The notes under the pieces are model-generated. The model worked only from the letters and a program-made list of their open reading frames with translations. It was not told the DNA's origin and did not search any database. A DNA stretch of 64,000 bases from Dermanyssus gallinae. Taxonomy: Eukaryota > Arthropoda > Arachnida > Mesostigmata > Dermanyssidae. Position 1 is the first letter of the stretch, and each line of letters begins with the position of its first letter. This document shows, piece by piece, positions 11,691-62,862 of the stretch. The stretch lies in NCBI GenBank assembly GCA_003439945.1, contig QVRM01001782.1, forward strand, positions 248,001 through 312,000. The letters run 5' to 3'. A program made the position numbers and the translations under genes.

Positions 11691-12004
11691 AAAATTTTCT
11701 CATTAACTACGTGCGTCTTAACAAGAAGCACACTATAAGCCCTTTCAGGGCGCATACGGTCTGATAATATTGTAACGTTGTCTCGTCACGCTATGTTCGC
11801 TGGGGGATGCAGGCGCAGCAGGGCGGTTACTACAACAAGTGCGACTAGGGGCAATGAGTGAAAACACACAGCGTAGAGCCTGACACGCAAAGTTACCGGA
11901 CGGAGAATGCGTTTCTGGCATCCTTCTCCCGGGCTATTTATTTGGTCAAGCGGTCGCCGTAGCGTTCGTATAGTAATAATGTTAAAAGGATGACTCAAAT
12001 CTTC

Positions 12005-12200
12005 GACGTCGCTGATTGGTCGGCGGTGGTGCACGTGCCCTGTTGTCATCAGCACGCAGCCTAGTGGTCTCCTTGGTCGTCACGTTGCACGTTGCTTGAT
12101 TGGCTTACTGACGTCGTCAGTTATCGGCGGCGTAGGTCGTTGTGGTTCACATCGGCTTGGGTGTTTGATTGGTCTACTGACGTCACCAGCCATCGGCGTC
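12005..12200. promoter_or_regulatory. Repeated CCAAT/CRE-like block between the genes
   Basis: Two copies, 69 bases apart, of ttgattgg-n6-ctgacgtc-n8-atcggcg (12096 and 12165); the second carries a full CRE palindrome tgacgtca at 12178-12185. A third tgattggt lies at 12013. Inverted CCAAT boxes plus CRE sites suggest a promoter or an LTR-like region, but no transcript or element was identified beside it. Confidence 0.4.
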
Positions 12201-12779
12201 TCCGTGACTGGCAGTTCTGTTGCTACGCTGTGGTTAACTTCGTTGCAATATGATACACTGTTTTATGTTCTAGACCGCACAGTGGCCACAGAACATAATC
12301 TACCTCATCATATCCAGATTCCTTCACTTTTTGATTTTAGCGTTCTTGTTCGATAGTCCGTAAACAGCCCATATGCTTTTGAGTAACTTTTATTATGGTT
12401 TACTAACACCCCGGCTGGGTAAGTTATAAGCATATTCATCAGGCAGTAGTGCTTATTTCACATACCTGGACCTTCTGCTATCTTGTTAGTTACGCTATTG
12501 ACTGAACTGCTGGACATGCTGCGGCGTGGTATATGTCTCACTGGCCTCTAGCGCACCTACAACACTCCCGATGATCGTAGGTAAACTTCATCGGGACTGT
12601 AGTTCCTGTGTCATTAAAGTTTCCCTTCCATGATATGAAGTATTTTACGGCGGACGCGGTATGTATTGACAACACGTGGGGTTCTTACTTGTTGCTGCCG
12701 CTCAAATTAACCTGCTACCATTCGACGTTATAGTGACCCCCAGATAAGTTCATTTATTTACAAAATTTACCACATTACC

Positions 12780-13930
12780 CCTAGCTTAACGAACATCGTC
12801 TTTCGTCAATAGGCCAGCTCTTAGAAATTTAACTGCTACTAGCTTTTCCTAATTAATGCTGCTCAGTCGTTTCACTCCCAGTTTATAAATAAACGAACTG
12901 CTGCCATAGATCGCAGTGTCATCTGCGTACATTAGAGTATCTGCGTACTCTCGGGTTCACTCCTGCCGCACTCGATCAGGTGGCCCTCCCAATAGTAGTT
13001 AAAAAGGCAACGGGCTGAGTTCGTCCTTCTAGGCAACTCCTTTGGCTTACCTTACTCTTTCCACAATCCCCGTACTGCTACCCCTTTCAGGGCTAAGTTC
13101 TCTTCAATTCTTATTTCTAATTATTTCTCAGCGATATGCCAAAACTGGCCTTAGGATCTATAAGTACCGCGTGTAACGGTCCCCTCGGTTCGGATATCTT
13201 ATCAAATATCTGCTAGCAACTGGCGCAGTGCCGTATGAGTCGGCCTCCATCTTCCAAATCCATGTGGTTCTACTCGCTTTCTTGTTTTATAGGTAGTACC
13301 CGAGTAATTTGATTTTATCGCTAAGAATATCTCATGGAGGCAACTTTTAAGTGGTATTTCCATCCAAGCTTCCGGCTCTGTTTCTATGCTATTCCCTTTC
13401 GGTGCAACAACAACAGGGGTACCCTCCTTCCACGCGATAGGCGTTTTCCCAGGTTTCAGGAATTTGCCAATAAGAGCTTTTTGTGGTGCCTGTGCTACTG
13501 TTTGCATTAGATGCTTATCTCTTATCATATTGTTTCTAGTCGCTTTGCCTCCAGACGCCCGCGTGCTTAGTTAATCGCCCGGTTTCCACTGGGCACGACC
13601 GTTTTCTTTTCTGTTCTAACCACTTGTGTTGTTGTCCAAGGCAGCAGCTCCCACTCGCGACTTTCCCAGGACCTTTTTTTCAAGAACTTCATTTTCGTTG
13701 TTGATGCAGAACCATTGCACTTTTGTCAGTTTTGTCCGTTAACGTTCATAGGACAATTGAAATCTCCCCTGGTGGAAACCCTTACGTGTTGTTTTTTTCT
13801 ACACACGGATGCTGCACTGAAAGTTTCCTGCAGTTTAGTCTGTGCATTTACTTGGAATGTGTATAGCTTCTTTGAAAATTCTGTTTGTGCATTTACTTCG
13901 AATGTCTTTAACATTATCTGCTTTTAACTG
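12780..13930 (-). mobile_element. Degenerate APE-type LINE: endonuclease end and reverse transcriptase
   Basis: Minus-strand pieces in order: VSTRGDFNCP (endonuclease GDFN motif, near 13760), KFLKPGKTPIAWKEGTPVVV, GRWRPTHTALRQLLADI, then GPLHAVLIDPKASF (RT motif with the first catalytic Asp), and near 12900 LMYADDTAIYGSS (YADD box). Several stops and frameshifts. By motif wording it resembles LINE-B, but no 3' end could be joined to it. Confidence 0.7.
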
Positions 13931-14889
13931 GTTACGAGAACTTGTCCCAGGCCGTACGCGGCCAGAATCCGAAGACGCCAAACTCTTCTTTTACAAAATG
14001 AGGTAGAACAATTAAGTTTACATCATATAATTTATATAGCTACATCTCGTCGTATCGTATCGTTTTTTTTTATGTAGGCGGCATTTGAAGTGATAACGCC
14101 CTTTGTTTCTTATGTGCCTTGTCTTTTCTTACGAGCTCCCCTTTCAACTAGGTATCTGTATTTGCTTGCTCTACACCCAACTATGTATAACTGTACGGTA
14201 CAAACGTTTGCTGTACTAATTCGCACTGATGTATATATTTTGCAAAGCAGCTGGAGCTGGCTAGTCAGACAGGCAGACAAGAAGAGCAAAGGCGGCGTAA
14301 ACGTCAAAGCGAGTGACCCGCCGAGAGACTTCGATGAGGCGTTTGGCAAAATCCTGGACGCAGCCGAAGCCTTAGGCTGCTAAAAAAAAGTACCCGAACA
14401 CGCGGCTGGACATTGAGCCCGCTGCTCTAACCGATGCGAAGAGGTGGCTCGAGGAAGGGCAAGCAACAGTTTACATAGAAATGGTTACGGACGACCTCAT
14501 AGGGGCTCAAAGCAGAAGAAGGAGCTCCTCAGCAAGTACGACAATCTTAAAGGTCGGCTGAAAAAGATGCCCTAGGAAGCCGGTACACCTAGCACTACGA
14601 AGGAGGCGGCCAAAACTAAACCTAAAACAGGCGATGTCTTGTGCTTTAAGAAACAGGCAGATGGAAAAGGAGCGGCTTGGAAAATTCGTACTGCACAGCT
14701 CACTTAAATGATAAATGAAGCGCTCGTACAGCCGAGTTACTGCTGGCCCTCAATTTCGAAAAATCGCCTGAAAATTTCAATTCTCTCCGAAGGCTGATTG
14801 TAGGAGTGTGGGAAACGGCTCGGCGTTGAATTAACAACCACTGGGTTGTGTTTTACGCGACATGTCAAAGAAAGAATTGTTAGGGTCTT
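13931..14889. other. Unassigned, coding-like debris
   Basis: A basic stretch (KKSKGGVNVKASDPP, 14280-14383) and further Lys/Arg-rich readings with many stops run towards the LINE-B fragment at 14890. A decayed ORF1 is possible, but no motif supports it. Confidence 0.35.
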
Positions 14890-15480
14890 ATGGCATTTCA
14901 CAGTATTCAAATACCAGTGCGGCTGTCGTTACAGGCAACCTTACAGCTTTTTGATATAAAAATAGGCCCCACAGCTGGGTATGGGATACAAGTGATATGG
15001 CCGTACCTCATCACAACGAACCTCGCTGATCTCGATAGACTCAAAGCTGCATGCCTTAAGCGTACCCTGGGTGTCCATAGAACAAGCCGCAATCGACTTG
15101 TCTACCTAACGGCTGGAACACCACTCTTCACAGAGACATTGCAGCGAAGCTTCAACCTGCCTCACACTGAGGCATTTAGGCAGCACATCCATAATTGGGA
15201 AGCGAAACTAGCTGATGTCGACCTAGCCTTCTTTATGACGCCTGCCCTCATCTCGGACACGTGGGAGGATCCCAATATGGCAAATCGTCATCTTACTCTT
15301 CGATTCGCTATTCGTAGATTTCGCCATAAAATTTGTGTTCGCCCTGGCCACCATGAGGCTGACGAATCATGCACTTGTCAACGTTGCGGCCATCAGTGCA
15401 CAACATATAATTTACTTGAATGCTCCAATCCGGTTTCTGGAAACCGTCTAATGTAATAAAATATAATACCTGCTAATTGG
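14890..15480 (+). mobile_element. LINE-B-type C-terminal fragment with a 188-codon open frame
   Basis: Reads LQLFDIKIGPTAGYGIQVIW, LADLDRLKAACLKRTLGVHR, TSRNRLVYLTAGTPLFTETL, and ends in a Cys/His tail (CTCQRCGHQ...LLEC). This order (thumb, LDRLKA helix, SRNRLVY, CCHC) is the end of an arthropod LINE ORF2. Stop at 15454-15456; a short A/T-rich tail (aataaaatataata) follows. Not a host gene. Confidence 0.75.
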
Positions 15481-15489
15481 TCAATAAAC

Positions 15490-15885
15490 ATTTACAAGTA
15501 CAGGTGATATGGCCTTATCTATCGAAGTAAAACTTTAAGGCGCTTGACCAAATCAAGGCCACTTTTCTGAAAATGGCGCTAAGAGTTCACCGCACTAATC
15601 TCAACAGATTAGTCTATTTACTAGCGTTGTCTTGGCTATTTGTTGAGGATTTATGTGCTGTTCGTGAAAGCGCAATTATTAGTAGTCACATATGAATAAT
15701 AGACACCTAATCGCACGATTTGCTGTATATGACTTCCACATGAAGATCTGTATTCGACGGAAGTTCCATGACATTTCCTCGTTGTGCTTGTGCAAACTCT
15801 GCGGGGGACAGTTCGATTTATATCACTTTCAACAATGCGATAGAGCAGTTCCGTTGATTCGGCTTTTGGAACCGTGATGAATATA
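15490..15885 (+). mobile_element. Second, shorter LINE-B-type fragment in tandem
   Basis: After a gap of about 10 bases the same reading recurs in broken form: LTKSRPLF, NLNRLVYLLAL, then NNRHLIARFAVYDFHMKICI and CLCKLCGGQFDLYHFQQC. A second copy of the same 3' region lies head-to-tail after the first; stops and one frameshift are present. Confidence 0.65.
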
Positions 15886-17879
15886 CGTATATGTAAATGT
15901 GTGCTTTCTCTGTACGCGCAATATTGTAAACCAACCATCGACTAAGAGGTCCAAGAGGCGACACGGACTTGTTTGTGACCTATGTGATAACTGGAAGTTG
16001 GTTTACCTGAACGGTTCCTACGAGCAAAAAAAGGGCCTTGGCGTTGAACAAAGTGACGCACCGTTTGCAGCGAAACGGGTCGAAAATCTTCCTCCAAACA
16101 TGCTGAAAACAATCATGAAAGATTTCGTTCACTTCATCTGCGAAGTGACTAGCGGCTGGAAAGTTGGAGCCGAAACTTCATAAGGAGTTTTCGGAAAAAA
16201 GAGGCGACTCACCCTTTTACGCCTGCAAGGGTCCCCCATCACGTCGAAAGAGAATGCAGATATGCTAAACTGAACGGTTTCGGTTTAGTGGGAACCCTTC
16301 GTAGAGGTGACCCTGGCCTGGCATATTGCTCCAGTAGGTACACACAGCTCCTACCAACCCAGCTATCCCGGCACCATCCCGGTGCACCATAAGCCGAAGC
16401 AAAGACCTGGAGGACCTAGATCCAAGCTTAAAAGAGATCCTCCATCCTGTTACTGCAACATAAAAATGGAGGAATGACCTGCGTCGATGATCTAAAATGA
16501 TGGACGATAAATACTACATAGTACGATGGAGGTGGTTTCTAAATGGTGTGTACTTAACGAAATAAATATGTCTGTGCCGGGCCGTATTTAGTTTGAAACA
16601 AACCCACACTAGCGATTTTAGCATTAATATCACACTAGTCATCTAATCATCTACTCTAATACGAAAGTTGTAATACCATATTTAGTTGCTCTATAATTTA
16701 AATTTTCACCTAAAGTATCTAAATATTTTAGAATATTGGAAGCGGCAATACGATGTCGTCAAAATGAATTGCCAAGGCAGATCGTGTAAATAACATGTTT
16801 TAGTGGCAGATGGCCTGGAAACTGAGAACTAATCATGTCAACGGTAAAAATGTTTGTGCGGAGCACATGTAAACAAATGTCTCCTTTTGAAAAAAAATAA
16901 ATGCGCTTTAGAATTGAATTGAATACGTACACTGCAGCAGTGTTATCGCGCTGGCCATGGCGAACATGCCCTGCCAGTGCGAATAGACAGACCAGCAGGC
17001 ACCCCGGTCTAACCCGCTATCACGGATCGAAAATGACACCACACTACTCCTACTCTATGATAGGAATTTGGGAGCATAAGTTGAGCTTCCAAAAAGAAGG
17101 ATAAAACAGAGCCTAAAGGGGCTCGCTCCAAAGAAATCAGCGCAGGTAGTGAGCAATAGCTTTATGGAAACGCTACGACCAGCGCTTAAGACTCTGCTGC
17201 CAAAGAGACGGCAATTTCTGCCGGAATCGCGCAAAGCTCCCATCCAACTGGATGCATAGCGCAAAGCTTCCATCCAACTGTAACGAAGCGGAATTGATGG
17301 TGATCCCGAAAGAAAAGGCCATCCAATAAATACTTCGTACGGAGAGGCATCGCCAGACGTGTCCTTCTTATAAATCCCTTACTAATCTACTAACGGCTCG
17401 TCTCGGGGGGTTCCAGATACTAGAGCTGCCTTCCGAGGAGCAACGCGGCGCACCGAGAGGACTTCTGTACAACAAACTAAAATTAATTTAGACAAAGGAG
17501 TGTCATTTTCTAACACGTCCATGCAGGTAAGGGGCTACGCACAAAGTGATAATACGAGTTCAAGCGGGACGCGAAATGCCTTAAAGTTAATCCGAACAAG
17601 GGCCTCACGGGATCAGCTTAGCTACGCTATATAGAAGGAAAGGTTCACCAGGTGTCTCAAAATCCCGCTTGGCTGATGCCCAGAGAGGGGGGAGCGTCGG
17701 AAGCCAAAAGAAGGCTCCTCGGAATAATAGCGCAATCTATTAAACGGTGTCAGATATTCGGGGAGCCGGGAATGTTGGAATCAGAGTGGTGCGTCCAGAG
17801 CGGTCTATAAGCCTCATATGGCTATAAACTTACCTGGTCAGCCCAGCTGCAGACTCTCAGCTCGCGCGCAAGCACAGCT
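15886..17879. other. Unassigned, probably retroelement debris
   Basis: GC-richer than its flanks with many broken Arg/Lys/Gly-rich readings (for example LGGFQILELPSEEQRGAPRG near 17405). Position suggests the 5' part of LINE-R copy 1; no diagnostic motif seen. Confidence 0.35.
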
Positions 17880-19400
17880 CGCAAAGCAAAGACGACGTAT
17901 CAGCAGCTGCCATTGGTTGCTTGGAAACATCTCATTGGTGCCCATGAGGACGACAGCAACCCACATCTGCAAGCCCTTGTACGATTTGTAACTCTAGCGA
18001 TTAATGGACGTTTTCCAGAGTTCATATTTGCAATTTTCTCGGTGCAAATATCATCGCTCTGGCACACTCTACAAGGGGTTTCCTTTAGGCTCGCTGTGGC
18101 CAAGAGGGGTTTCTGGAGCTGAACTTCAAAACGCCGGTTTTCAAGTGAACTTCAAAACGCCGCTTAACTCGATGCGCTGCGACTATTTGTTAAACGCCGT
18201 GAGGTCCAAATGCCGGGACTTTTCCAGCCGTCTGTCAAATGTACCGGTTTATCCAGCGATCTCCTCTGACAGCCAAAAACCATACAATAATACTGTGGCG
18301 TGCAGCAGATGGCCCCTGGCGGTCCAGGACTATTCTGCGTCGACATCTGCGGCCTCCAAGCCAGGCTAGTGTCTCGACGACGCCACCTTAGCGGTAATGG
18401 GCCGACAGTTTTTGAGGGCATCCAAAGAATCAGAGCACTCAAATCTAAATCAGGCTTACGTCTAACTGACGATAAGCTTGAGGTATTCTGGCTCTACCTA
18501 ATATCGTTGGCAAGGGAGCTGTTATCAAACAATAGGGAGGTGACCGAAGACACTTTGAAACTACTGGGTGCGCCATTCACGGAACGGCAACCGATGGTGC
18601 CGGCGACTTATAGCCCTAGACGCCAACCCAGCATTGTGCGCTAACTGAGAGACAGTCTCTCCCCGCTCGGCATATTATATCAACTCCGATATTCACCAGC
18701 TTTCGGGAGACGCGACCTACTACAGCAGTTTGATGAGGTTCTCCGAGGGACCCTGCAATCCTTGCTACAAGTTGAGTTTAAATATTGGGTCTTGGACTCA
18801 AGCTGCGCTTCCCATTGGCGCTGATGGTTTGAGGGTAGACATAGCGGCCGATATCGCCCTAACCTGCTACCTGGGCTCGTTGTCCGAAGTAGAGCCGCTT
18901 GCCATCAACCCGATAGTTGGATCGACGATTCAACGCAGACAGGCAGCTCTCGTTAACTTTCCCAACCAGTGGGATTCAATGCCGGAGCACATAACGCAAG
19001 GATCTGTGGATCGGGTCGTTGTGTCTCGTTTCAGCCAGCTGAGGACAGACGGAATAACTTTCACCCCGTAGACACGTGGTCGTCTCCTCGTTTGAGATGT
19101 TACGGTGTCATATACACAGGGCAGAAGCTACGCTCAGCATACGTACCGTGAGGTGGGTGTGGGCGCCCGACTCAACGAAAACCGAAAATTGACGAAAAAC
19201 ACGGAATTAGCGTTGCAATATACTTCAGCCGATTAGAGACCTTTGGCTCCATGTATTTGACCTGGAATCTATGAAATTTATTAAGGAACTTAGCCGGTGC
19301 TGCAACTCAGACCTTGGCGCTAACGAATACCTGTTGCAGCGCTTATCGATCGAGGTTCAACGCGGCAACGTTGCTTTAAGGTCTTATTCATGAGTCGCGA
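17880..19400 (+). mobile_element. LINE-R copy 1: reverse transcriptase plus endonuclease-like tail, degenerate
   Basis: Plus-strand pieces in order: LQALVRFVTLAINGRFPEF (near 17960), NSMRCDYLLNAVRSKC (near 18160), PGGPGLFCVDICGLQARLV, SGLRLTDDKLEVFWL, LLGAPFTERQ, then WTQAALPIGADGLRVDIAAD (the 'RASLPIAFGGLGIR' motif of copy 3) and the C-terminal RLSIEVQRGNVALRS. Many frameshifts. The zinc finger and PD-x15-WD segment are largely lost between 19070 and 19250. A gag-like start may extend upstream to about 17100. Confidence 0.7.
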
Positions 19401-20702
19401 AGCTTCAGAAGATCCCGTAGAAATTACTTATTAAGAAGAGCTGTATTTCCCCTTAACTGTTTGCTTAGGGCGAAAGTAAAGGACATCTGGTGAAACTCCA
19501 GCAACCTGGTCGGAATGCTTGCTAAAGGGCATTGCCAAAGGCAAAGGTGACCCGCTTTGTCTACCCTCTTGGCGAAGCATTGCCAAGAAAAGCTGCATCT
19601 ACGAGAATTTACCATGCGTTCTGACACGCCGACTTAGCTTTATCTCGAGGCAAGAGGAATCATACCCTCGGAACAGCATGGATTGGGCGCCAGACATTCG
19701 ACAATGACCGCCCAGGAGCTTTTAGACGACGTAAAGTACTCAGTCACCGTCAGGCACCAAACACTGTACGCTGTATTTGTAGATCACAAGGCGGCGTTTG
19801 ACACAGCCCCCAGGGATGGAGATGTCATGGAGAAGCTAGCCGCCGCGAACGTGGGCCCACGGGATTTGCGAATGCTGGCAGCTATCCTGAAAGCAAACTC
19901 GGTCATTCTAGATAAAGGCATTCAGGAATACCAGTCTTTCCTGCAAACCACCCTCTTCTTAGGGCGATAATCTCAGCCCGCTCTTATTATCAGTGTTACT
20001 CAGTGATCTACCGGCCCTTATCAATGACCACTACCCCTGTGTTCGGATAATTCTCTATGCCAATGACCTTTGTGTTATATCGTAGAGTATTCATGGTTCT
20101 AAAAAGGGCTCTAAGGATGCTGGAGACATACAGCAAGCATAATGGTTTAACGATCAACGTATCGAAGATAAAGGCTATGAAGTTCAGATCTGGGGACCCC
20201 CTAAAGGGAAGTGATAGTCATAGCTTGGGTGGTACTTATGTAGAATTTGTTTTGAAGTTTACTCATGTGGGTGTTAAGCTAACTTCAAGTGGCACATCTT
20301 TCTCGGCCCACATATATCAGCGAATTCATAGCAGCATCGTCGCCATGACCTCAATTCCGGCTCCACAGAAGCTCTCTGTAAGGATAACATGGGTATATGG
20401 ATAGAGCGTCACGTTCTCACCCGCTTCTCCGTCCATGGGTTCCACCACAAACTGTGCCATCGCACTGGGTTCTATAACCCTAACGATGAGTGTCACTGCA
20501 TATTTTGTGGCCTCATCTGCACGAAATATCATCACGAAACATGTCGGTCAGCGTTCGCTATCTGGGCGTTTGGTCACTGACATTTTTCCGAGACGCATAT
20601 ACAACGTATTCGATATACGTCCAAGATTAACAGAAACGAATGCCGTTTTCGAGACTTAATTAACACGTGTATTGTAATGCCATTAACAATACCGAAAGCT
20701 GA

Positions 20703-20705
<3 letters not shown>
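19400..20705 (+). mobile_element. LINE-B copy with reverse transcriptase and 3' end
   Basis: Reading in order: QELLDDVKYSVTVRHQTLYA, VFVDHKAAFDTAPRDGDVME (first catalytic Asp), an LSPLL-type box near 19975, YANDL (normally YADDL, near 20057), LRMLETYSKHNGLTINVSKI, SLGGTYVEFVLKFTHVGVKL, then RFSVHGFHHKLCHRTGF and the Cys/His tail. The thumb segment present in the 38.8-40.3 kb copy is deleted near 20385. The 3' end stops at (AT)n, 20706-20742. Confidence 0.82.

Positions 20706-20742
<37 letters not shown>
20706..20742. repeat. (AT)n at the 3' end of LINE-B
   Basis: 37 bases of pure AT starting where the LINE-B 3' end stops. Confidence 0.97.
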
Positions 20743-20745
<3 letters not shown>

Positions 20746-21881
20746 GGTGAGTTGGGCGAACTGCACCACCACCCAAGGCAATCTTAGTCCTCGCTAGAAT
20801 ACTTCCCTGGGATCTCTCTTAGGGTGTATTGCACTCCAAACCACGATTTGGGGTACAATAGCTTCCAAACTCGTCAAGTTCGCCGCCGTAACTAAAGTCG
20901 CCGATATGGCCCAAAGAGCACTACAGAACTGTTGGCTTAACTGGGCTGCAGTCCGATAGGAGCCCATGAGTTAGTGCACTCCGCTGGTAGACTCTGCAAA
21001 TGGTGGATTAGTTCACATTCAGTTGACAAGCTACAAAACGTTAATTTGAGCCTTGGCGGCTCTCCTTAGTGTGGAGTCGATTTTATAGCACTTGTTCTTG
21101 ACTTTTATTTTTCTGAAACATTTCACTGGCTGACTGACACGAAACATTTTGATAGACACTTCAATATGTGTGTGATATAAGATATCTAGGAATGAAAGGG
21201 ACGTGATTAAGCCGAGATTGCATATCCGAGCGTTTTTCCAGTTCACTGCTTTATAGAGCTGACAATGGGACGTGTCGCTTTAACATACTGGTCATGTTTT
21301 AAAGGTAATTTCGCTGTCTTTTTAAAGGAGTGGTCATTTTTAATATGGTATTGCTAGTGTGTGAGTACAAAATAAGTCTCAAGTCAACGTGGTGGGTGAG
21401 GCTATTTTTCTTTCAATGTGTATATAGATTTAATGTCTTTGAAATCGACCAGTTTGTTGGCTACGTAAGCTGATAAGCAGCAGTATAGGAAAAAACATAA
21501 TTGGCTATCTTTAACTGTCTATCGTGTTTTCCAGTGTATTTCAGTTAACATGTGCACTTAAGCACCCATCAGTTTCGATACAATATCGTATGCTATCGCT
21601 TCAGTCCGTTGATGTACAAATCTACCCATATTACGGCAAAGTTATTCGGGATAACTCTATGAAAATACGTTCAGTGTGACACTTAGGTAAACATCTGGTG
21701 ATTACGCATACACACTTATGATAGAAAACGGCGAAATTGAAAACCCATGTATGATTTTGTGCAAAGAGCTAAAAGGCATCGTATGTATTTTTATCTCAAT
21801 ACAATATACCACGTACTGTCACATAGGTTCAGAATAAATATGACTATGATTCTTGTAGGAGCATAGATCAGAAGTCGGTTT
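20743..21881. other. 3' flank of CLIP
   Basis: Should contain the CLIP 3' UTR (minus sense). No AATAAA was found within 700 bases of the stop; the first is the complement of 21104-21109. Nothing else recognised. Confidence 0.5.
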
Positions 21882-59423
<37,542 letters not shown>

Positions 59424-59492
59424 CTGCCGATACGGCCAGCAACCGACAAACAAGAGAAAGCAGAGCAGATAACCAAACCGTTAATTAGCAGT

Positions 59493-59497
<5 letters not shown>

Positions 59498-59540
<43 letters not shown>
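59498..59540. repeat. (AT)n upstream of the CAP-Gly 1 exon
   Basis: About 43 bases of AT, 75 bases before (minus sense) the acceptor at 59424. Confidence 0.97.
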
Positions 59541-59543
<3 letters not shown>

Positions 59544-61766
59544 CTTTTTACTGAGTGCACATTCACATTTTGTTCTGAATGCACATTCAAGCAATACCAG
59601 CAAAGTTTGTTCCCGAGTTTGTCGTTCACTTCATGCACGTGGTTTGTGGGGGTGGACAGAGCTACTGTACTTTTTGTGATAGATTATAGATTTACTAAAA
59701 TACACCAATTTGTCAAACATTTTGACCACACAGCTTTAAATTGTGTATGCGTTGCGATGGGAGCGACCGTCAACAGTTATAGTACAACGACATAGTATTC
59801 AGTGTCATATAAGCCAGAAGTAAATTTAACAGAGCTAAATTTAATTATTTGGTCAATGCGGAAATCTTCAGCGAGCCACCTCAAACTAGCTTAGATACGT
59901 TAGCTTAGGAAACAGAATCGTCTACACTACTGTTGAGACACATATCACACATTTCTCGATCACTAGAGATGGTAACACAAATGGTATACTGATAAAGTAG
60001 AGGAATATAAGTAGTACTGACTCCATATATAAAAAGTGCACCATGAAGAACTAGCAGAAATAGGTGCGCATATATTTACGTATACAATTCGATTCAAAGC
60101 AGCAGTGCTTAAACACTCTGCAGCGTAAGGCTTCGTTTAAAGTTGAGCCCTTTTTTAGTCACCCTCATACCTTCAACTCCAGCGACATAGCAAATATAAG
60201 TAGTTGACATATGTCTATTATGACCAATAGCTCAAAGTTTGAAACCTCAACAAAGAACAGCTTCTGAAGCCACAGCACACAGGTAGGTAAGCTCAGCAGA
60301 ATACTGGATTTTTAACACGGCCAGTGTGCCGCCAAACGAGTGAATATGAGAAAACCAAATAAGGACCGGTGACGGACGGTATTCCCAGACTTGTAGGTTA
60401 CAACTCGTCCCTACAGCGCAGTGAATGACGCTTCTCAATGACCGGTTTCAGCACCCCCTGGCATGTGGTGGCACCAGAAGCGAGACTAGATCATGATCGT
60501 AGTACCAGTGCCAGCCAATACAGGAAACTACAACAGAACAGTTGTAGCCGTCGTTTCTAGTCACGATGCTTAACATTATCGTCTGTGCTCCTGCTGCCGT
60601 TGTTAACGATGTTATTGGTACAGACAATAGTATGATCGCTGCTTCACTATTGTTACTAATGTATATATCATTTACGATTCGAGTTAGTTACTGAGTACAC
60701 CGCTGCTATGTCCAGTGTGTATAGAAAGCGTGAAATATTGACATTTCAACTCTGTACGATAATAGACCGTTAGTTCACGTTACGGACGTCCAAAAACCGC
60801 AACGGATGATGAAAATGTGCCCGTGCGAACACTGCAATTGACGAAAACTCAAACATAACATATGCATCGCTAGAGGAGACTTTAACCATGAACGCTCAGC
60901 GATACGGTCAGATCAAGCCAGCCGTCTCAATAATGGTACATTTCGATGACCCTCTACTTGAGTGCCAGGACTCGCAGCACTCAGGTAATGGAGCATCTCT
61001 ACCCATCAGAATTAAATGCCAACAGTAGACTGGCAGGCTGATAGTCGCCATTTTCTTCTCCAAGGTTAAAATTGTGGCGATTGAAGACAAACAGGAAGTA
61101 GGTAGCATAGTGACGAGCGAACAGAATGCCTACTAAATAATTGTAAAACAATGAGACGTTTATCGCACCATTTTAAAGCAATCTGGTGAAGGACGCAGCT
61201 TATACACGTGACTTGACAGCGTGCGATGGTTCTCCTATTCGTAAATGAAAAAATATTTTATAATAAGACAATTCGATTCACGCGAGTCGCTGTTTGAAGC
61301 CGTCAAGGTGTAACTGGCAAACATTGGTCACCGCCTTAGGAAATGTATAGCATTTGGTAACAATTACGTCCGAAAAACATAGGTATACTCGATTATAGAC
61401 ATTGTACACGCTTAGTCAGCCATTAGGCTATTAGCGGCTACGAACATCGCTTTGTTATCACAACGGTGATTGTAATTGGAGTCGTCATCGCTGGTATGGA
61501 ATCAGTTGTTTCAGCGTTGATAGATCAATATGATAATAATATCACATATTGTCAACGAATGCATAGTCTCTCACAGAGGCAGGCCATTACCGTAGCCATA
61601 ACTACAGAACGCCAATATAAGCATTCCAGCCAATGACAGTAACAATATTACCAACTATTACTAACCACAACTAAAGCAAATACAACAAACAATCTCAGCA
61701 AAATCGCAGACAGCATAAAATGTTCATTGTTGAACCATAGCGATGATAAACATCGGCCAGTGGCCT

Positions 61767-61993
<227 letters not shown>

Positions 61994-62741
61994 AGTCCGT
62001 TTGCACCGACCGACATCGAAGGCGGGTCCCGGTACTGTTTCAGCAACAATACCAACAACAGCAGCAGCAGCAGCTGAGTTGATTTTGTCGGCGGACGTTT
62101 TCTGGCTGGCTGGTTGGCTGGCTGGCAGTGAAGTCCGGTGATGAGCAAGTTTGTCGTAAGAATCATTCTAGTAGTAGTAGTAGTCAACGACAACGCATTG
62201 GCGGCTGGCTGCTGTTGTTGTTACTACAGCGCGCTGCTGTAGTACTACTACTCAGCGCGCGAGCAAGCGAATTCCCACATACGGTCAGAGCAGAGTGGAT
62301 CAGTGTGGGCTGGCCGTCGGGCCGTTCGTCCAGCTTGCTCGGTTTGAGTCAGCCGACGACGGCCTTGATTGTTCTCGGCAGTTCTCTCATTCGAATTTTG
62401 CCGAGATCAACAGCAGCAGTCCAAGCGGTGAACAGTCCCATCGTTTGCCTCTGCTGCTGCTGTTGCTGCTGCTGTTGCCGGAGCTGCTACCGCCACGACT
62501 GCTCAGGTTGACGCCGGTTAATTTTGGCCGCGCGTACAGATAGATGTCTGCATGTGCGTGTGTGTGTCTTGCAATAAGTCGTACTGTTCCTGTGATTTGG
62601 TCGTAATTCACTCAGACTTCGTTCATGGTCAAACATTCTCTGGAGATCGTTCGTTGTCATCATTGCATTCATACGCTCGGTGCGCGTCACGCTGAATTAC
62701 TAAAGCTTGGCAAACTGATTCTTTATATTCTCCTTGTTCTT

Positions 62742-62862
<121 letters not shown>

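Larger units (their letters stand above)
10527..12779. other. Space after TRMT11
   Basis: Likely 3' UTR at first (AATAAA at 11054 and 11294), (AT)n tracts, a possible SINE relic and the CCAAT/CRE block. A 108-codon frame at 10883-11209 ends in an (AT)n reading and has no recognised domain. Confidence 0.5.
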
